Source: Streptococcus oralis subsp. tigurinus
GTDB taxonomy: Bacteria > Bacillota > Bacilli > Lactobacillales > Streptococcaceae
Direction: 5' to 3'
Assembly (NCBI RefSeq): GCF_002356415.1
Contig: NZ_AP018338.1
Location: forward strand, 310,001-374,000
DNA length: 64,000 nucleotides
Positions 51,505 to 60,265 of this stretch are shown piece after piece (within the stretch, counting starts at the first letter, position 1; every line of letters begins with the position of its first letter). The notes under the pieces were generated by a model. It saw nothing but the letters and a program-made list of their open reading frames with translations, did not search any database and was not told the DNA's origin. A program made the translations under genes and the position numbers.

Positions 51505-52499
51505 AAAAGCAATCTTATCTGTTAATCGGTCTGACTTCTTTCCTCTTTATCCTCTTTTTGACCAATAGTCTACTTGATATTTTTGAACTGGATTGGTCCT
51601 ATTTGCTACAGGATATCGAGAAAACAGAGAAGCTCATCTTCTTAATCTTGGTCTTTAGCCTTTCCATGACCTTCTTTTTTGTCCTTTTTTGGCGCGTTAT
51701 AGAAGAAGTCTCTCGCAGAAAAATGCAGGTTAATCTCAAGCGACTGCTAGCAGGAAAAGAGGTGGTTGCCTTTGCGGATCCAGACTTGGATGCCAGTTTT
51801 AAGTCCTTGTCTGGCAAGCTCAATCTCTTGACAGAAGCTGTTCAAAAGGCTGAAAATCAAAGCCTGGTCAAGGAAGAAGCACTCATCGAGAAAGAACGGA
51901 AGCGGATAGCACGTGACTTGCACGATACAGTTAGTCAGGAGTTGTTTGCGGCCCATATGATTTTATCAGGTGTCAGTCAGCAGGCTTTGAAGCTGGATAG
52001 AGAAAAGATGCAGACCCAGTTGCAAAGTGTTGCAGCTATCCTTGAAACAGCCCAGAAAGATTTGCGGGTCTTGCTCTTGCATTTGCGCCCAGTAGAGTTG
52101 GAAGAGAAGAGTTTAATTGAGGGGATTCAAATCCTCTTAAAAGAGCTTGAGGACAAGAGTGATCTCAAGGTTAGTCTCAAGCAGAATGTGTCTAAATTGC
52201 CCAAGAAGATTGAAGAACATATCTTCCGTATTCTTCAGGAGTTGATCAGCAATACCCTTCGCCATGCTCAGGCATCTTGCCTAGATGTCTACCTCTATCA
52301 GACAGATGTTGAATTGCAGCTGAAGGTAGTGGACAATGGGATTGGTTTCCAGTTAGGGAGTTTAGATGACTTGAGTTATGGACTGCGAAATATCAAGGAG
52401 CGAGTCGAAGATATGGCAGGAACGGTTCAACTCTTGACAGCTCCCAAACAAGGACTGGCGGTTGATATCCGTATTCCCCTGTTAGATAAGGAATCATAA
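51501..52499 (+). CDS. liaS: LiaS, cell-envelope stress sensor kinase
   Basis: 332 residues. Two membrane segments (about 7-27 and 45-65) with a short outside loop, a HAMP-like linker, a HisKA_3 dimerisation domain with His141 in RIARDLHDTVSQ, and a HATPase_c domain (DNGIGF, GLRNIKERV). It is the kinase for LiaR (HK03/RR03 in pneumococcal numbering). Confidence 0.94.
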   Translation: MKKQSYLLIGLTSFLFILFLTNSLLDIFELDWSYLLQDIEKTEKLIFLILVFSLSMTFFFVLFWRVIEEVSRRKMQVNLKRLLAGKEVVAFADPDLDASFKSLSGKLNLLTEAVQKAENQSLVKEEALIEKERKRIARDLHDTVSQELFAAHMILSGVSQQALKLDREKMQTQLQSVAAILETAQKDLRVLLLHLRPVELEEKSLIEGIQILLKELEDKSDLKVSLKQNVSKLPKKIEEHIFRILQELISNTLRHAQASCLDVYLYQTDVELQLKVVDNGIGFQLGSLDDLSYGLRNIKERVEDMAGTVQLLTAPKQGLAVDIRIPLLDKES

Positions 52500-52509
52500 A
52501 GGAGTAGAG

Positions 52510-53142
52510 ATGAGAATTTTACTGGTAGATGACCATGAAATGGTTCGATTGGGCTTGAAAAGCTATTTTGATCTCCAAGACGATGTGGAAGTTGTGGGCG
52601 AGGCTGCCAATGGGTCTCAAGGTATTGACTTGGCCTTGAAACTGCGTCCAGATGTCATTGTCATGGATATTGTTATGCCTGAGATGAATGGGATTGATGC
52701 AACCTTGGCCATCCTCAAAGAATGGCCTGAAGCCAAGATTTTGATTGTGACCTCTTACCTAGACAATGAAAAAATCATGCCGGTCTTGAATGCTGGTGCC
52801 AAAGGTTATATGCTCAAGACTTCTAGTGCAGATGAATTGCTGCACGCTGTTCGTAAGGTTGCTGCTGGCGAGCTGGCTATTGAACAAGAGGTCAGCAAGA
52901 AGGTTGAATACCACCGTAATCATATGGAGCTTCATGAGGAGCTGACTGCGCGTGAGCGAGACGTACTTCAACTCATCGCCAAGGGCTACGAAAATCAGCG
53001 GATTGCAGATGAACTTTTTATCTCTCTCAAGACGGTCAAGACCCATGTGTCCAATATCCTTGCTAAACTTGAGGTCAGCGATCGCACCCAGGCAGCGGTC
53101 TATGCCTTTCAGCACCACTTGGTCGGTCAGGAGGACTTTTAG
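52510..53142 (+). CDS. liaR: LiaR, NarL-family response regulator
   Basis: 210 residues. The receiver has Asp53 (VIVMDIVMPEM); the LuxR-type helix-turn-helix LTARERDVLQLIAKGYENQRIADEL lies near residues 145-169. It activates envelope-stress genes on phosphorylation by LiaS. AAAGGAG precedes ATG 52510. The AlkD-like gene starts at the base after its stop. Confidence 0.95.
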   Translation: MRILLVDDHEMVRLGLKSYFDLQDDVEVVGEAANGSQGIDLALKLRPDVIVMDIVMPEMNGIDATLAILKEWPEAKILIVTSYLDNEKIMPVLNAGAKGYMLKTSSADELLHAVRKVAAGELAIEQEVSKKVEYHRNHMELHEELTARERDVLQLIAKGYENQRIADELFISLKTVKTHVSNILAKLEVSDRTQAAVYAFQHHLVGQEDF

Positions 53143-53865
53143 ATGAGTCTTGCAGATTTACTTGAGGAGCTAGAAGCAGCAAAAGACCCTGAAAAAGCAG
53201 GGCCTATGGAAGCCTATATGCGCCATCAATTTCCCTTTCTAGGTATTGCAGGTCCTGAAAGAAATGCCCTCTATAAAAAGTATTTTCCAGAAGCGAAAAA
53301 AACAAGAGTTATTGACTGGGATTTTGTAGATATCTGCTGGGAAAAGGAGCCTAGAGAATACCAATATGTAGCTGCCAACTATTTGAAAGCCATGCAGTCT
53401 TATCTAACGAAGGATGATTTGCATAAGCTTGAGCGTCTGGTCGTGACCAAGTCTTGGTGGGACACGGTAGATATCCTAGATCGAGTAGTAGGAAGTTTGG
53501 TAGCCGACCATCAGGAGCTTGAAGAAGTGCTTTTAAAATGGAGTCTATCAGATAATATCTGGTTGAGACGAGTCGCTATTGATCACCAGTTGTTAAGGAA
53601 AGAGAAAACAAATGTCCAACTGATGGAAAAGATCCTGCTCAACAATCTGGACCAGACAGAATTTTTTATCAACAAAGCCATCGGCTGGGCTCTAAGAGAC
53701 TACTCTAAAACCAATCCCGAATGGGTAGCACGTTTTATTGAAAAAATAAGAAGAGAATGGCTGAACTTAGTATCAAGGAAGCGAGCAAGTACCTCTAGCA
53801 CTATTGAAAAGCGCATTCATTACTTGAAAAAAGTCGCTATTATATGGTATAATGGACTGTATTAA
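53143..53865 (+). CDS. AlkD-like DNA alkylation repair protein, C-terminus frameshifted
   Basis: 240 residues as read. HEAT-like repeats of the AlkD family of alkyl-base DNA glycosylases include [15 protein letters not shown] and [16 protein letters not shown]. After FIEK (A6 tract at 53741-53746) the frame reads [13 protein letters not shown]. With one extra A it would read [17 protein letters not shown] and stop at TAG 53796-53798, which looks like the ancestral end. So the last 40 residues as read are probably a frameshift product that runs into the tig promoter. The core domain is intact and may still work. Cotranscribed after liaR. Confidence 0.8.
   Translation: MSLADLLEELEAAKDPEKAGPMEAYMRHQFPFLGIAGPERNALYKKYFPEAKKTRVIDWDFVDICWEKEPREYQYVAANYLKAMQSYLTKDDLHKLERLVVTKSWWDTVDILDRVVGSLVADHQELEEVLLKWSLSDNIWLRRVAIDHQLLRKEKTNVQLMEKILLNNLDQTEFFINKAIGWALRDYSKTNPEWVARFIEKIRREWLNLVSRKRASTSSTIEKRIHYLKKVAIIWYNGLY
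53824..53853 (+). promoter_or_regulatory. tig promoter
   Basis: TTGAAA (53824-53829), 18 bp, TATAAT (53848-53853) with a TGG extension. It lies inside the frameshift-extended 3' end of the AlkD-like frame. Confidence 0.75.
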
Positions 53866-53888
53866 AAATTTTAAGGAGAAATGACAGA

Positions 53889-55172
53889 ATGTCTGTATCA
53901 TTTGAAAACAAAGAAACAAACCGTGGTGTCTTGACTTTCACTATCTCTCAAGACCAAATCAAACCAGAATTGGACCGTGTATTTAACTCAGTAAAGAAAA
54001 CTCTTAACGTTCCTGGTTTCCGTAAAGGTCACCTTCCACGCCCTATCTTCGACCAAAAATTTGGTGAAGAAGCTCTTTATCAAGATGCAATGAACGCTCT
54101 TTTGCCAAACGCTTATGAAGCTGCAGTAAAAGAAGCTGGTCTTGAAGTCGTTGCACAACCAAAAATCGATGTGACTTCAATGGAAAAAGGTCAAGACTGG
54201 GTTATTACAGCTGAAGTCGTGACAAAACCTGAAGTAAAATTGGGCGACTACAAAAACCTTGAAGTGTCAGTAGATGTAGAAAAAGAAGTTACAGACGCTG
54301 ACGTTGAAGAACGTATCGAACGCGAACGCAACAACTTGGCTGAATTGGTTATCAAAGAAGGCGCTGCTGAAAATGGCGACACTGTTGTGATTGACTTCGT
54401 TGGTTCTATCGACGGTGTTGAATTTGACGGTGGAAAAGGTGAAAACTTCTCACTTGGACTTGGTTCAGGTCAATTCATTCCTGGATTTGAAGACCAATTG
54501 GTAGGTCATTCAGCTGGTGAAACTGTTGATGTTCTTGTAACATTCCCAGAAGACTACCAAGCAGAAGACCTTGCAGGTAAAGAAGCTAAATTCGTAACAA
54601 CTATCCACGAAGTTAAAGTTAAAGAAGTTCCAGCTCTTGACGATGAACTTGCAAAAGACATCGACGAAGAAGTGGAAACACTTGCTGAATTGAAAGAAAA
54701 ATACCGCAAGGAATTGGCTGCTTCAAAAGAAGAAGCGTACAAAGATGCAGTAGAAGGTGCAGCGATCGATAAAGCTGTAGAAAACGCTGAAATCGTAGAA
54801 CTTCCAGAAGAAATGATCCACGAAGAAGTTCACCGTTCAGTAAATGAATTCCTTGGAAACTTGCAACGCCAAGGGATCAACCCTGACATGTACTTCCAAA
54901 TCACTGGAACTACTCAAGAAGACCTTCACAAACAATACGAAGCAGAAGCTGAGTCACGTACGAAGACGAACCTTGTTATCGAAGCAGTTGCCAAAGCTGA
55001 AGGATTTGACGCTTCTGAAGAAGAAATCCAAAAAGAAATCGAGCAATTGGCTGCAGATTACAACATGGAAGTGGCACAAGTTCAAAACTTGCTTTCAGCT
55101 GACATGTTGAAACACGATATCACTATTAAAAAAGCTGTCGAATTGATCACAAGCACAGCAACAGTTAAATAA
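53889..55172 (+). CDS. tig: Trigger factor (ribosome-bound chaperone, PPIase)
   Basis: 427 residues. The ribosome-binding loop [11 protein letters not shown] is near residues 41-51, the FKBP domain runs from about 150 ([20 protein letters not shown]) to 240, and a helical C-terminal arm domain follows. It binds nascent chains at the ribosome exit. AAGGAG ten bases before ATG 53889 sets the start; an out-of-frame ATG at 53881 is ignored. Codon use is that of a highly expressed gene. Confidence 0.97.
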   Translation: MSVSFENKETNRGVLTFTISQDQIKPELDRVFNSVKKTLNVPGFRKGHLPRPIFDQKFGEEALYQDAMNALLPNAYEAAVKEAGLEVVAQPKIDVTSMEKGQDWVITAEVVTKPEVKLGDYKNLEVSVDVEKEVTDADVEERIERERNNLAELVIKEGAAENGDTVVIDFVGSIDGVEFDGGKGENFSLGLGSGQFIPGFEDQLVGHSAGETVDVLVTFPEDYQAEDLAGKEAKFVTTIHEVKVKEVPALDDELAKDIDEEVETLAELKEKYRKELAASKEEAYKDAVEGAAIDKAVENAEIVELPEEMIHEEVHRSVNEFLGNLQRQGINPDMYFQITGTTQEDLHKQYEAEAESRTKTNLVIEAVAKAEGFDASEEEIQKEIEQLAADYNMEVAQVQNLLSADMLKHDITIKKAVELITSTATVK

Positions 55173-55185
55173 TCTTAAAAGAGAA

Positions 55186-55212
55186 AAATCCCACCTGACT
55201 AGGTGGGATTTC
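55186..55212. terminator. Bidirectional terminator between tig and recD2
   Basis: AAATCCCACCT and AGGTGGGATTT are perfect arms with a 4-nt loop. Confidence 0.85.
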
Positions 55213-55219
55213 TGTTGCA

Positions 55220-57589
55220 CTATTTTCCAAAAATCTCTTTTAATTCTGCATCTGTAATCCCAATCATAGCGGGGATGCTAGACCAGTTTTCCTCGGTGAG
55301 GATGTAGGATTGTTCAGAGTCACTTGCTGTAGAAGTTTCAGAGAAGGCTTGTTTACTTTCTTCAATATTAGTTTCAATTAAATCACTGAAACGCTCAATC
55401 AGATAGGTCTTGCGGGCAGTCCCGATATGCTTGACTGCATAGTCAAAGGCCTGTAATTCACCAAGAAGGATGAGCTTGCTCTTGGCCCGTGTGATAGCTG
55501 TGTAGATGAGATTCCGCTCTAGCATACGCTTGCTAGCATTGGTGATGGGCAGGATGACAACAGGAAACTCACTTCCCTGAGACTTATGAATACTCATGGC
55601 ATAGGCTAGTCGAATCTTGTACCATTCGTTACGTGGGTAGATAACCTCATTACCATCAAAATCAATGACAATCTCGTCTTGTTTGGACTCGGTGTATTTT
55701 CCAGGAATCAGATCCGTGATGTAGCCTAGGTCTCCATTAAAGACATTGACTTCAGCGTCGTTGACTAGGTGAATGACCTTGTCCCCTGTTCGATAGTGAC
55801 ACTGGGTTGCTTCAAAACTAACTTGCCCCTTTTGCTGAGGATTGAGGAGGTCTTGCATGAGTAGGTTGATGGCGTCAATACCAGAAGTTCCTCGATACAT
55901 AGGCGCTAACACCTGAATATCACGAGCCGGAATGCCACTTCTGAGGGCAGCACCGAGGATTTTCTCAATCGTAGCTGGGATATGGCCGCTAGCGATTTCA
56001 AAGTAGGAACGGTCAGCTTTTTTCTGGGTAAAGTCGGCTGGCAAGATGCCTTGTCGAATCTGACTCGCCAAGGTAACGATAGTTGATTCTTCGCTCTGAC
56101 GGTAAATCCGTTCCAAGCGCGTCTGCGGAATCAGGGGTATCTGGAGCAGGTCTGCCAGGACTTGTCCGGGACTAACAGAAGGCAATTGGTCGCTATCCCC
56201 CACGATGAGGATTTTACTGTTAGAGGAGATATTGGAGAAGAGTTGGTTAGCTAGCCAAGTATCCACCATGGAAAACTCATCTACAATGATAAAATCGGCA
56301 TCCAGATAATCTTCCAGATGACTGGTATCATCGTCTCCTGTCATCCCCAAATGACGGTGTATGGTCGCGCTAGGCAAACCTGTTAATTCATTCATGCGCC
56401 GAGCCGCTCGACCAGTTGGAGCAGCAAGAAGGATAGGCAGATTACTTTTTTTCCTGAGATCGAGCCCTTCTAAAAGGGCATAAACAGTGATAATTCCATT
56501 GATAACAGTCGTCTTACCTGTACCAGGTCCACCTGTCAGGATAAAGACCTTGTTCTGGATAGCGTCGCAGATAGCCTGTTTTTGAATGCTATCGTACTGA
56601 ATCCCCAGTTCTTGCTCGACAGTAGAGATATGCTTGTGAATGGTTTCCAAATCCTGATTTTTCTTCTTTTCTTTTTCAAGGATACGAACCAAGTGACTGC
56701 GAATGCCTTCTTCAGCGAAAAAGAGGCTGTTATCAAAGATTTTAGTGTCAATCTGCTGAACCTTGTCTTCTTCAATCAGATGAGATAATTCCTGAGCGAC
56801 TTGGCCGGGATCGAGTTCCACGGGACGGGAAGACTCGAGAAGAGTCAGGGTTTGTTCCAGCAAATCTCGGGCTTCCATATAGGTATCGCCCGTATCCATA
56901 CATCCTTGAAAGAGACTATGGACAAGGCCAGCACGGAAGCGCTCGGGAGCTTGGCTTTCAATGCCAAGTTCGGCGGCTAATTGGTCAGCAATGGTAAAGC
57001 CCAAGCCCTTGATATCCTCAACCAGCTGGTAGGGATAATTTTCGACAATATCCAGCGTTTCTTCCTTGTAAAAGTCTTGAATTTGAAAGGCTAGTTTATT
57101 GGGAATACCGTAGTTGGCCAGTTTTGCCAAGACCATTTCTGTCCCATAGTTGAGACGGAGGGTGGAGACAAAAGCCTCACGGTTTTTGGCAGAGAGTCCA
57201 GCAATGCTTTCCAGCTTTTCAGGATGCTCCAGAATTTCGTCTATGGTATTGTCACCATAGGTATCAACGATTTTCTGGGCAGTTTTGAGACCGATTCCCT
57301 TAAAATGACTGCTGGAGAAATACTTGACCAAGCCCTTGCTAGTGGGTTTTGCTCGCTCATAACGACTGATTTGTAGCTGTTCACCATACTTGGAGTGCTG
57401 AACGATTTGCCCCCAAAAAGTATAGTCTTCGCCCTCAATCACATCAGCCATGGTTCCTGTAACAATGATTTCAAAATCGTCAAAGTTCTCCGCATTGGTA
57501 TCTTCGATATCTAGGAGGAGGATGCGATAAAAATTGCTGGGATTTTCAAAAATAATCCGTTCAATGGTGCCTGAAAAATAAACTTCCAT
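55220..57589 (-). CDS. recD2: RecD2, 5'-3' DNA helicase
   Basis: 789 residues, the long RecD2 form with an N-terminal OB-like/HhH region (KGIGLKTAQKIVD, IAGLSAKNREAF, IKGLGFTIADQLA) and an SF1 helicase core: Walker A LTGGPGTGKTT, motif II FIIVDEFSMVD, a RIYRQSEEST motif and the C-terminal MSIHKSQGSEFP. RecD2 acts without RecBC in replication and repair. It is last of the rnhC-lepB-recD2 minus-strand run, but a terminator separates it from lepB. Confidence 0.96.
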   Translation of the reverse strand: MEVYFSGTIERIIFENPSNFYRILLLDIEDTNAENFDDFEIIVTGTMADVIEGEDYTFWGQIVQHSKYGEQLQISRYERAKPTSKGLVKYFSSSHFKGIGLKTAQKIVDTYGDNTIDEILEHPEKLESIAGLSAKNREAFVSTLRLNYGTEMVLAKLANYGIPNKLAFQIQDFYKEETLDIVENYPYQLVEDIKGLGFTIADQLAAELGIESQAPERFRAGLVHSLFQGCMDTGDTYMEARDLLEQTLTLLESSRPVELDPGQVAQELSHLIEEDKVQQIDTKIFDNSLFFAEEGIRSHLVRILEKEKKKNQDLETIHKHISTVEQELGIQYDSIQKQAICDAIQNKVFILTGGPGTGKTTVINGIITVYALLEGLDLRKKSNLPILLAAPTGRAARRMNELTGLPSATIHRHLGMTGDDDTSHLEDYLDADFIIVDEFSMVDTWLANQLFSNISSNSKILIVGDSDQLPSVSPGQVLADLLQIPLIPQTRLERIYRQSEESTIVTLASQIRQGILPADFTQKKADRSYFEIASGHIPATIEKILGAALRSGIPARDIQVLAPMYRGTSGIDAINLLMQDLLNPQQKGQVSFEATQCHYRTGDKVIHLVNDAEVNVFNGDLGYITDLIPGKYTESKQDEIVIDFDGNEVIYPRNEWYKIRLAYAMSIHKSQGSEFPVVILPITNASKRMLERNLIYTAITRAKSKLILLGELQAFDYAVKHIGTARKTYLIERFSDLIETNIEESKQAFSETSTASDSEQSYILTEENWSSIPAMIGITDAELKEIFGK

Positions 57590-57671
57590 AGGTTTCCTTT
57601 ACATGAGTTCGTGAGAGTTGTACCCTTAGCTTCTTTCAACAAGCTAGGAGACTAAAAGGTCTTCTTCTCGC

Positions 57672-57714
57672 AATAGAAAAAGAGGCTGAAACTTAGCATT
57701 CTCGGCCTCTTCCT
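57672..57714 (-). terminator. Terminator between lepB and recD2 (minus strand)
   Basis: On the minus strand AAGAGGCCGA and the imperfect TCAGCCTCTT are followed by TTTCT. Confidence 0.7.
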
Positions 57715-57718
57715 TATC

Positions 57719-58333
57719 TTAAAAAGTTCCGATACGGTTAAGTGGCCAGAAACGGAATTTTGCTTCGCCTTTGATATCGCTGGCCTTGAAGGTACCAACA
57801 TGGCGGCTGTCGCTAGAGACTAGACGATCGTCACCAAGGAGAAGGTATTCGCCTTGAGGGACAGTAAAGCTGAAGCTGGTGTTGGAATTGACATCAACCG
57901 TAAAGGCTTGTGCTTTTTGAGCAAGTTCTCTAAAGTAAACTCCCTTATTGCCTTCAAATCCTTTGCCAGTATAGGTGTTTTGCAACTTTTCTGTTTTGAA
58001 CAAGTTGAGGTATTCAGCTAGGTAGGGTTCATTCGTTTCTTCACCGTTGATAAAGAGTTTGTCATTTTCGTAGCGGATGGTATCACCAGGCATACCGATG
58101 ACCCTTTTGACAATGTCTTTATTTCCGTCTTCCTCATGCGCAACCACGATATCGAAGCGGTCAATTGGGAGGTGTTTAACAACGAAGAGAACTTCTCCGT
58201 CAGCTAGGGTAGGGTCCATCGAGTGTCCTTCCACACGGACATTGCTCCAAAGGAAAATGCGGCTAAGGCCTACCAGTGCGATAATCAGGAAGATAACTCC
58301 CCATTCTTTTATAAATGATTTTAAATAGTTCAT
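57719..58333 (-). CDS. lepB: Type I signal peptidase
   Basis: 204 residues. One N-terminal membrane anchor (about 12-29); catalytic Ser38 in VEGHSMDPTL and Lys76 in IVKRVIGMPGD, with the late LLGDDRLVSSDSRHVG box. It removes signal peptides from secreted proteins at the outer membrane face. It starts nine bases after the rnhC stop, so the two share a transcript. Confidence 0.97.
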   Translation of the reverse strand: MNYLKSFIKEWGVIFLIIALVGLSRIFLWSNVRVEGHSMDPTLADGEVLFVVKHLPIDRFDIVVAHEEDGNKDIVKRVIGMPGDTIRYENDKLFINGEETNEPYLAEYLNLFKTEKLQNTYTGKGFEGNKGVYFRELAQKAQAFTVDVNSNTSFSFTVPQGEYLLLGDDRLVSSDSRHVGTFKASDIKGEAKFRFWPLNRIGTF

Positions 58334-58342
58334 GGTTTACCT

Positions 58343-59218
58343 CTATAGAAGTTTTTTTGCTTTTTCAGTATTTTTAAAATGCAGTTTGGCGCAGAAATGA
58401 AGTCCCTTCATACCATAGGCTTGAAGGATTTTGCTGGCAACCTTATCAGATGCAGTTCCAGCACCGCTAGGTAGTTGATAGCCCAGTTCTCGTCCCAGAT
58501 TTTCTAAGTTTTCGAGGAAGAGATCCCGCGCGATGATGGAGCTAACCGCAACAGCCAGGTATTTGCCCTCAGCTTTTTCTTCCAAAGTGATCTTATTTGG
58601 AAAACGGTTGGCTTCTTGAGCCAAGTACTTGTCATAGTTTTTAGGACTTGTAAAAGCATCAATCACGATTTTCTCTGGCTGGACTCCTTTTTGAAGCAGG
58701 AGAAAGATAGCTTGGTTGTGAAGGGCAACCTTTACAGAAACAGCATTGTAACGCTCTCCGATAACTTCATTATATTTGCTCGGTGAAAGAAGGAGCGCTT
58801 GATGCGAAATCTTTTCCTTGAGGATAGGGGCAATCTGACGAATCTTTTGGTCTGTCAGAGTCTTAGAATCCCCCACGCCGAGTTTTCGCAAGAAATCATG
58901 CTGGTCCGGTGTTACGAAGGAAGCCACTACAGAAAGCCCACCAAAGTAGGAACCGTTTCCCACCTCATCAGTCCCAATCATAGGAAAATCTTGACCACTG
59001 TTTTCTTGTTGAACCTCATAGTCAAAGAAACTGGCGTACTGCTCAGCAGCTTCGCCCTGGAGGAGAACTTTTCCAGAAGTATAGATGGAAACTGTTGCCT
59101 GAGGGAAGCGTAAAAAATAGCGGATATAGGGATTTTTACTAGGACTGAGAGCCTTCTGATACTGACTTAAAAAGCTCTGAATTTCCTGTTCACTGGGTGT
59201 GAGTGTGATACTTGCCAT
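58343..59218 (-). CDS. rnhC: Ribonuclease HIII
   Basis: 291 residues. An N-terminal TBP-like substrate-binding domain (1-85) precedes the RNase H core with [13 protein letters not shown] (HIII has Asp-Glu here), [13 protein letters not shown] and [11 protein letters not shown]. It cuts RNA in RNA-DNA hybrids. Divergent from zapA across a short shared regulatory region. Confidence 0.96.
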   Translation of the reverse strand: MASITLTPSEQEIQSFLSQYQKALSPSKNPYIRYFLRFPQATVSIYTSGKVLLQGEAAEQYASFFDYEVQQENSGQDFPMIGTDEVGNGSYFGGLSVVASFVTPDQHDFLRKLGVGDSKTLTDQKIRQIAPILKEKISHQALLLSPSKYNEVIGERYNAVSVKVALHNQAIFLLLQKGVQPEKIVIDAFTSPKNYDKYLAQEANRFPNKITLEEKAEGKYLAVAVSSIIARDLFLENLENLGRELGYQLPSGAGTASDKVASKILQAYGMKGLHFCAKLHFKNTEKAKKLL

Positions 59219-59258
59219 AGTCTCTATTGTACCACAAAAGCAGGAGAATTGGTAAAAA

Positions 59259-59287
59259 CTGACAAAGTTAGCGAAATTTGGTATAAT
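59259..59287 (+). promoter_or_regulatory. zapA-cvpA promoter
   Basis: CTGACA (59259-59264), 17 bp, TATAAT (59282-59287) with a TGG extension. Confidence 0.7.
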
Positions 59288-59304
59288 ATCGTGAGGTGAA
59301 TTTT

Positions 59305-59607
59305 ATGGCAAATCTAAATCGATATAAGTTTACATTCGGGAAAAAGACATTAACCTTGACAACCGAGCATGACAACCTCTTTATGGAGGAAATTGCCAAG
59401 GTTGCGACTGAAAAATACCAAGCAATTAAAGAACAAATGCCTGGGGCGGATGATGAAACCATTGCGCTTCTTTTGGCAGTCAACTGTCTGTCTACACAGC
59501 TCAACCGTGAGATTGAATTTGATGACAAGGAGCAAGAGTTGTTAGAACTCCGCCACAAGTTAATTGCTGTCAAACAAGAACAGAGCAAGATTGAGGATTC
59601 CCTATGA
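59305..59607 (+). CDS. zapA: ZapA, FtsZ-ring associated protein
   Basis: 100 residues from ATG 59305, with GTGAGGTG six bases upstream; GTG 59296 is the alternative but is part of the ribosome site. N-terminal globular domain (NRYKFTFGKKTLTLTTEHD), then a long coiled coil (55-98). It cross-links FtsZ filaments at the septum. It overlaps cvpA (ATGA). Confidence 0.9.
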   Translation: MANLNRYKFTFGKKTLTLTTEHDNLFMEEIAKVATEKYQAIKEQMPGADDETIALLLAVNCLSTQLNREIEFDDKEQELLELRHKLIAVKQEQSKIEDSL

Positions 59608-60152
59608 TTTCAATCCTACTCTTATTGGTTCTTGCTTGGGGCTTTTACATCGGCTACCGAAGAGGTTTGGTGCTGCAAGTTTATTATTTCCTCGTTGCAG
59701 TAATTTCAGCCTTTGTTGCGGGACAGTTTTATAAATCACTGGGAGAACACTTCCACTTGCTTGTCCCTTATGCCAATCCTCAGGAAGGACAGGGTACCTT
59801 TTTCTTCCCTTCAGACCAGCTGTTTTACCTAGACAAGGTCTTTTATGCGGGTCTCGCCTACCTTCTAGTTTTCGGAATTTGTTACAGTATCGGACGTTTT
59901 ATCGGTTTGTTCCTACACTTGATTCCAACTAAAAAGCTCGATGTCAAATGGTTCCGTATCGGAGCAGGCGTTTTGTCTCTATTGGTAACCTTATTTGTCC
60001 TGCAAATGGCTCTGACCATTCTTGCAACGGTGCCTCTGGCAGTCATTCAAAATTCACTTGAAAAAAGTATAGTAGCCAAAAACATCATCCAAAGTGTCCC
60101 TTTTACGACAAACTTCATCAAACAACTCTGGGTGACAAATTTAATCGGATAA
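59604..60152 (+). CDS. cvpA: CvpA family membrane protein
   Basis: 182 residues with four to five membrane segments (about 3-20, 26-42, 75-100, 113-143) and the family start LLLVLAWGFYIGYRRGLVLQ. E. coli CvpA is needed for colicin V production and envelope integrity; in streptococci the role is unknown. Coupled to zapA by a four-base overlap and followed by mutS2. Confidence 0.88.
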   Translation: MISILLLLVLAWGFYIGYRRGLVLQVYYFLVAVISAFVAGQFYKSLGEHFHLLVPYANPQEGQGTFFFPSDQLFYLDKVFYAGLAYLLVFGICYSIGRFIGLFLHLIPTKKLDVKWFRIGAGVLSLLVTLFVLQMALTILATVPLAVIQNSLEKSIVAKNIIQSVPFTTNFIKQLWVTNLIG

Positions 60153-60185
60153 AAAGGGCGGGATTTTTCCTAGCCCTTTGTTTAC
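60153..60185 (+). terminator. Possible terminator after cvpA
   Basis: AAAGGGC and GCCCTTT flank a partly paired centre; the T-run is short (TGTTT). Confidence 0.45.
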
Positions 60186-60265
60186 AGATTGGACGACTAG
60201 GGTCAGGTAAAGTCCAAAAATCTCTAGGTACAACAATCTTGTAAACCAGCATACAAGGAAAGAAT

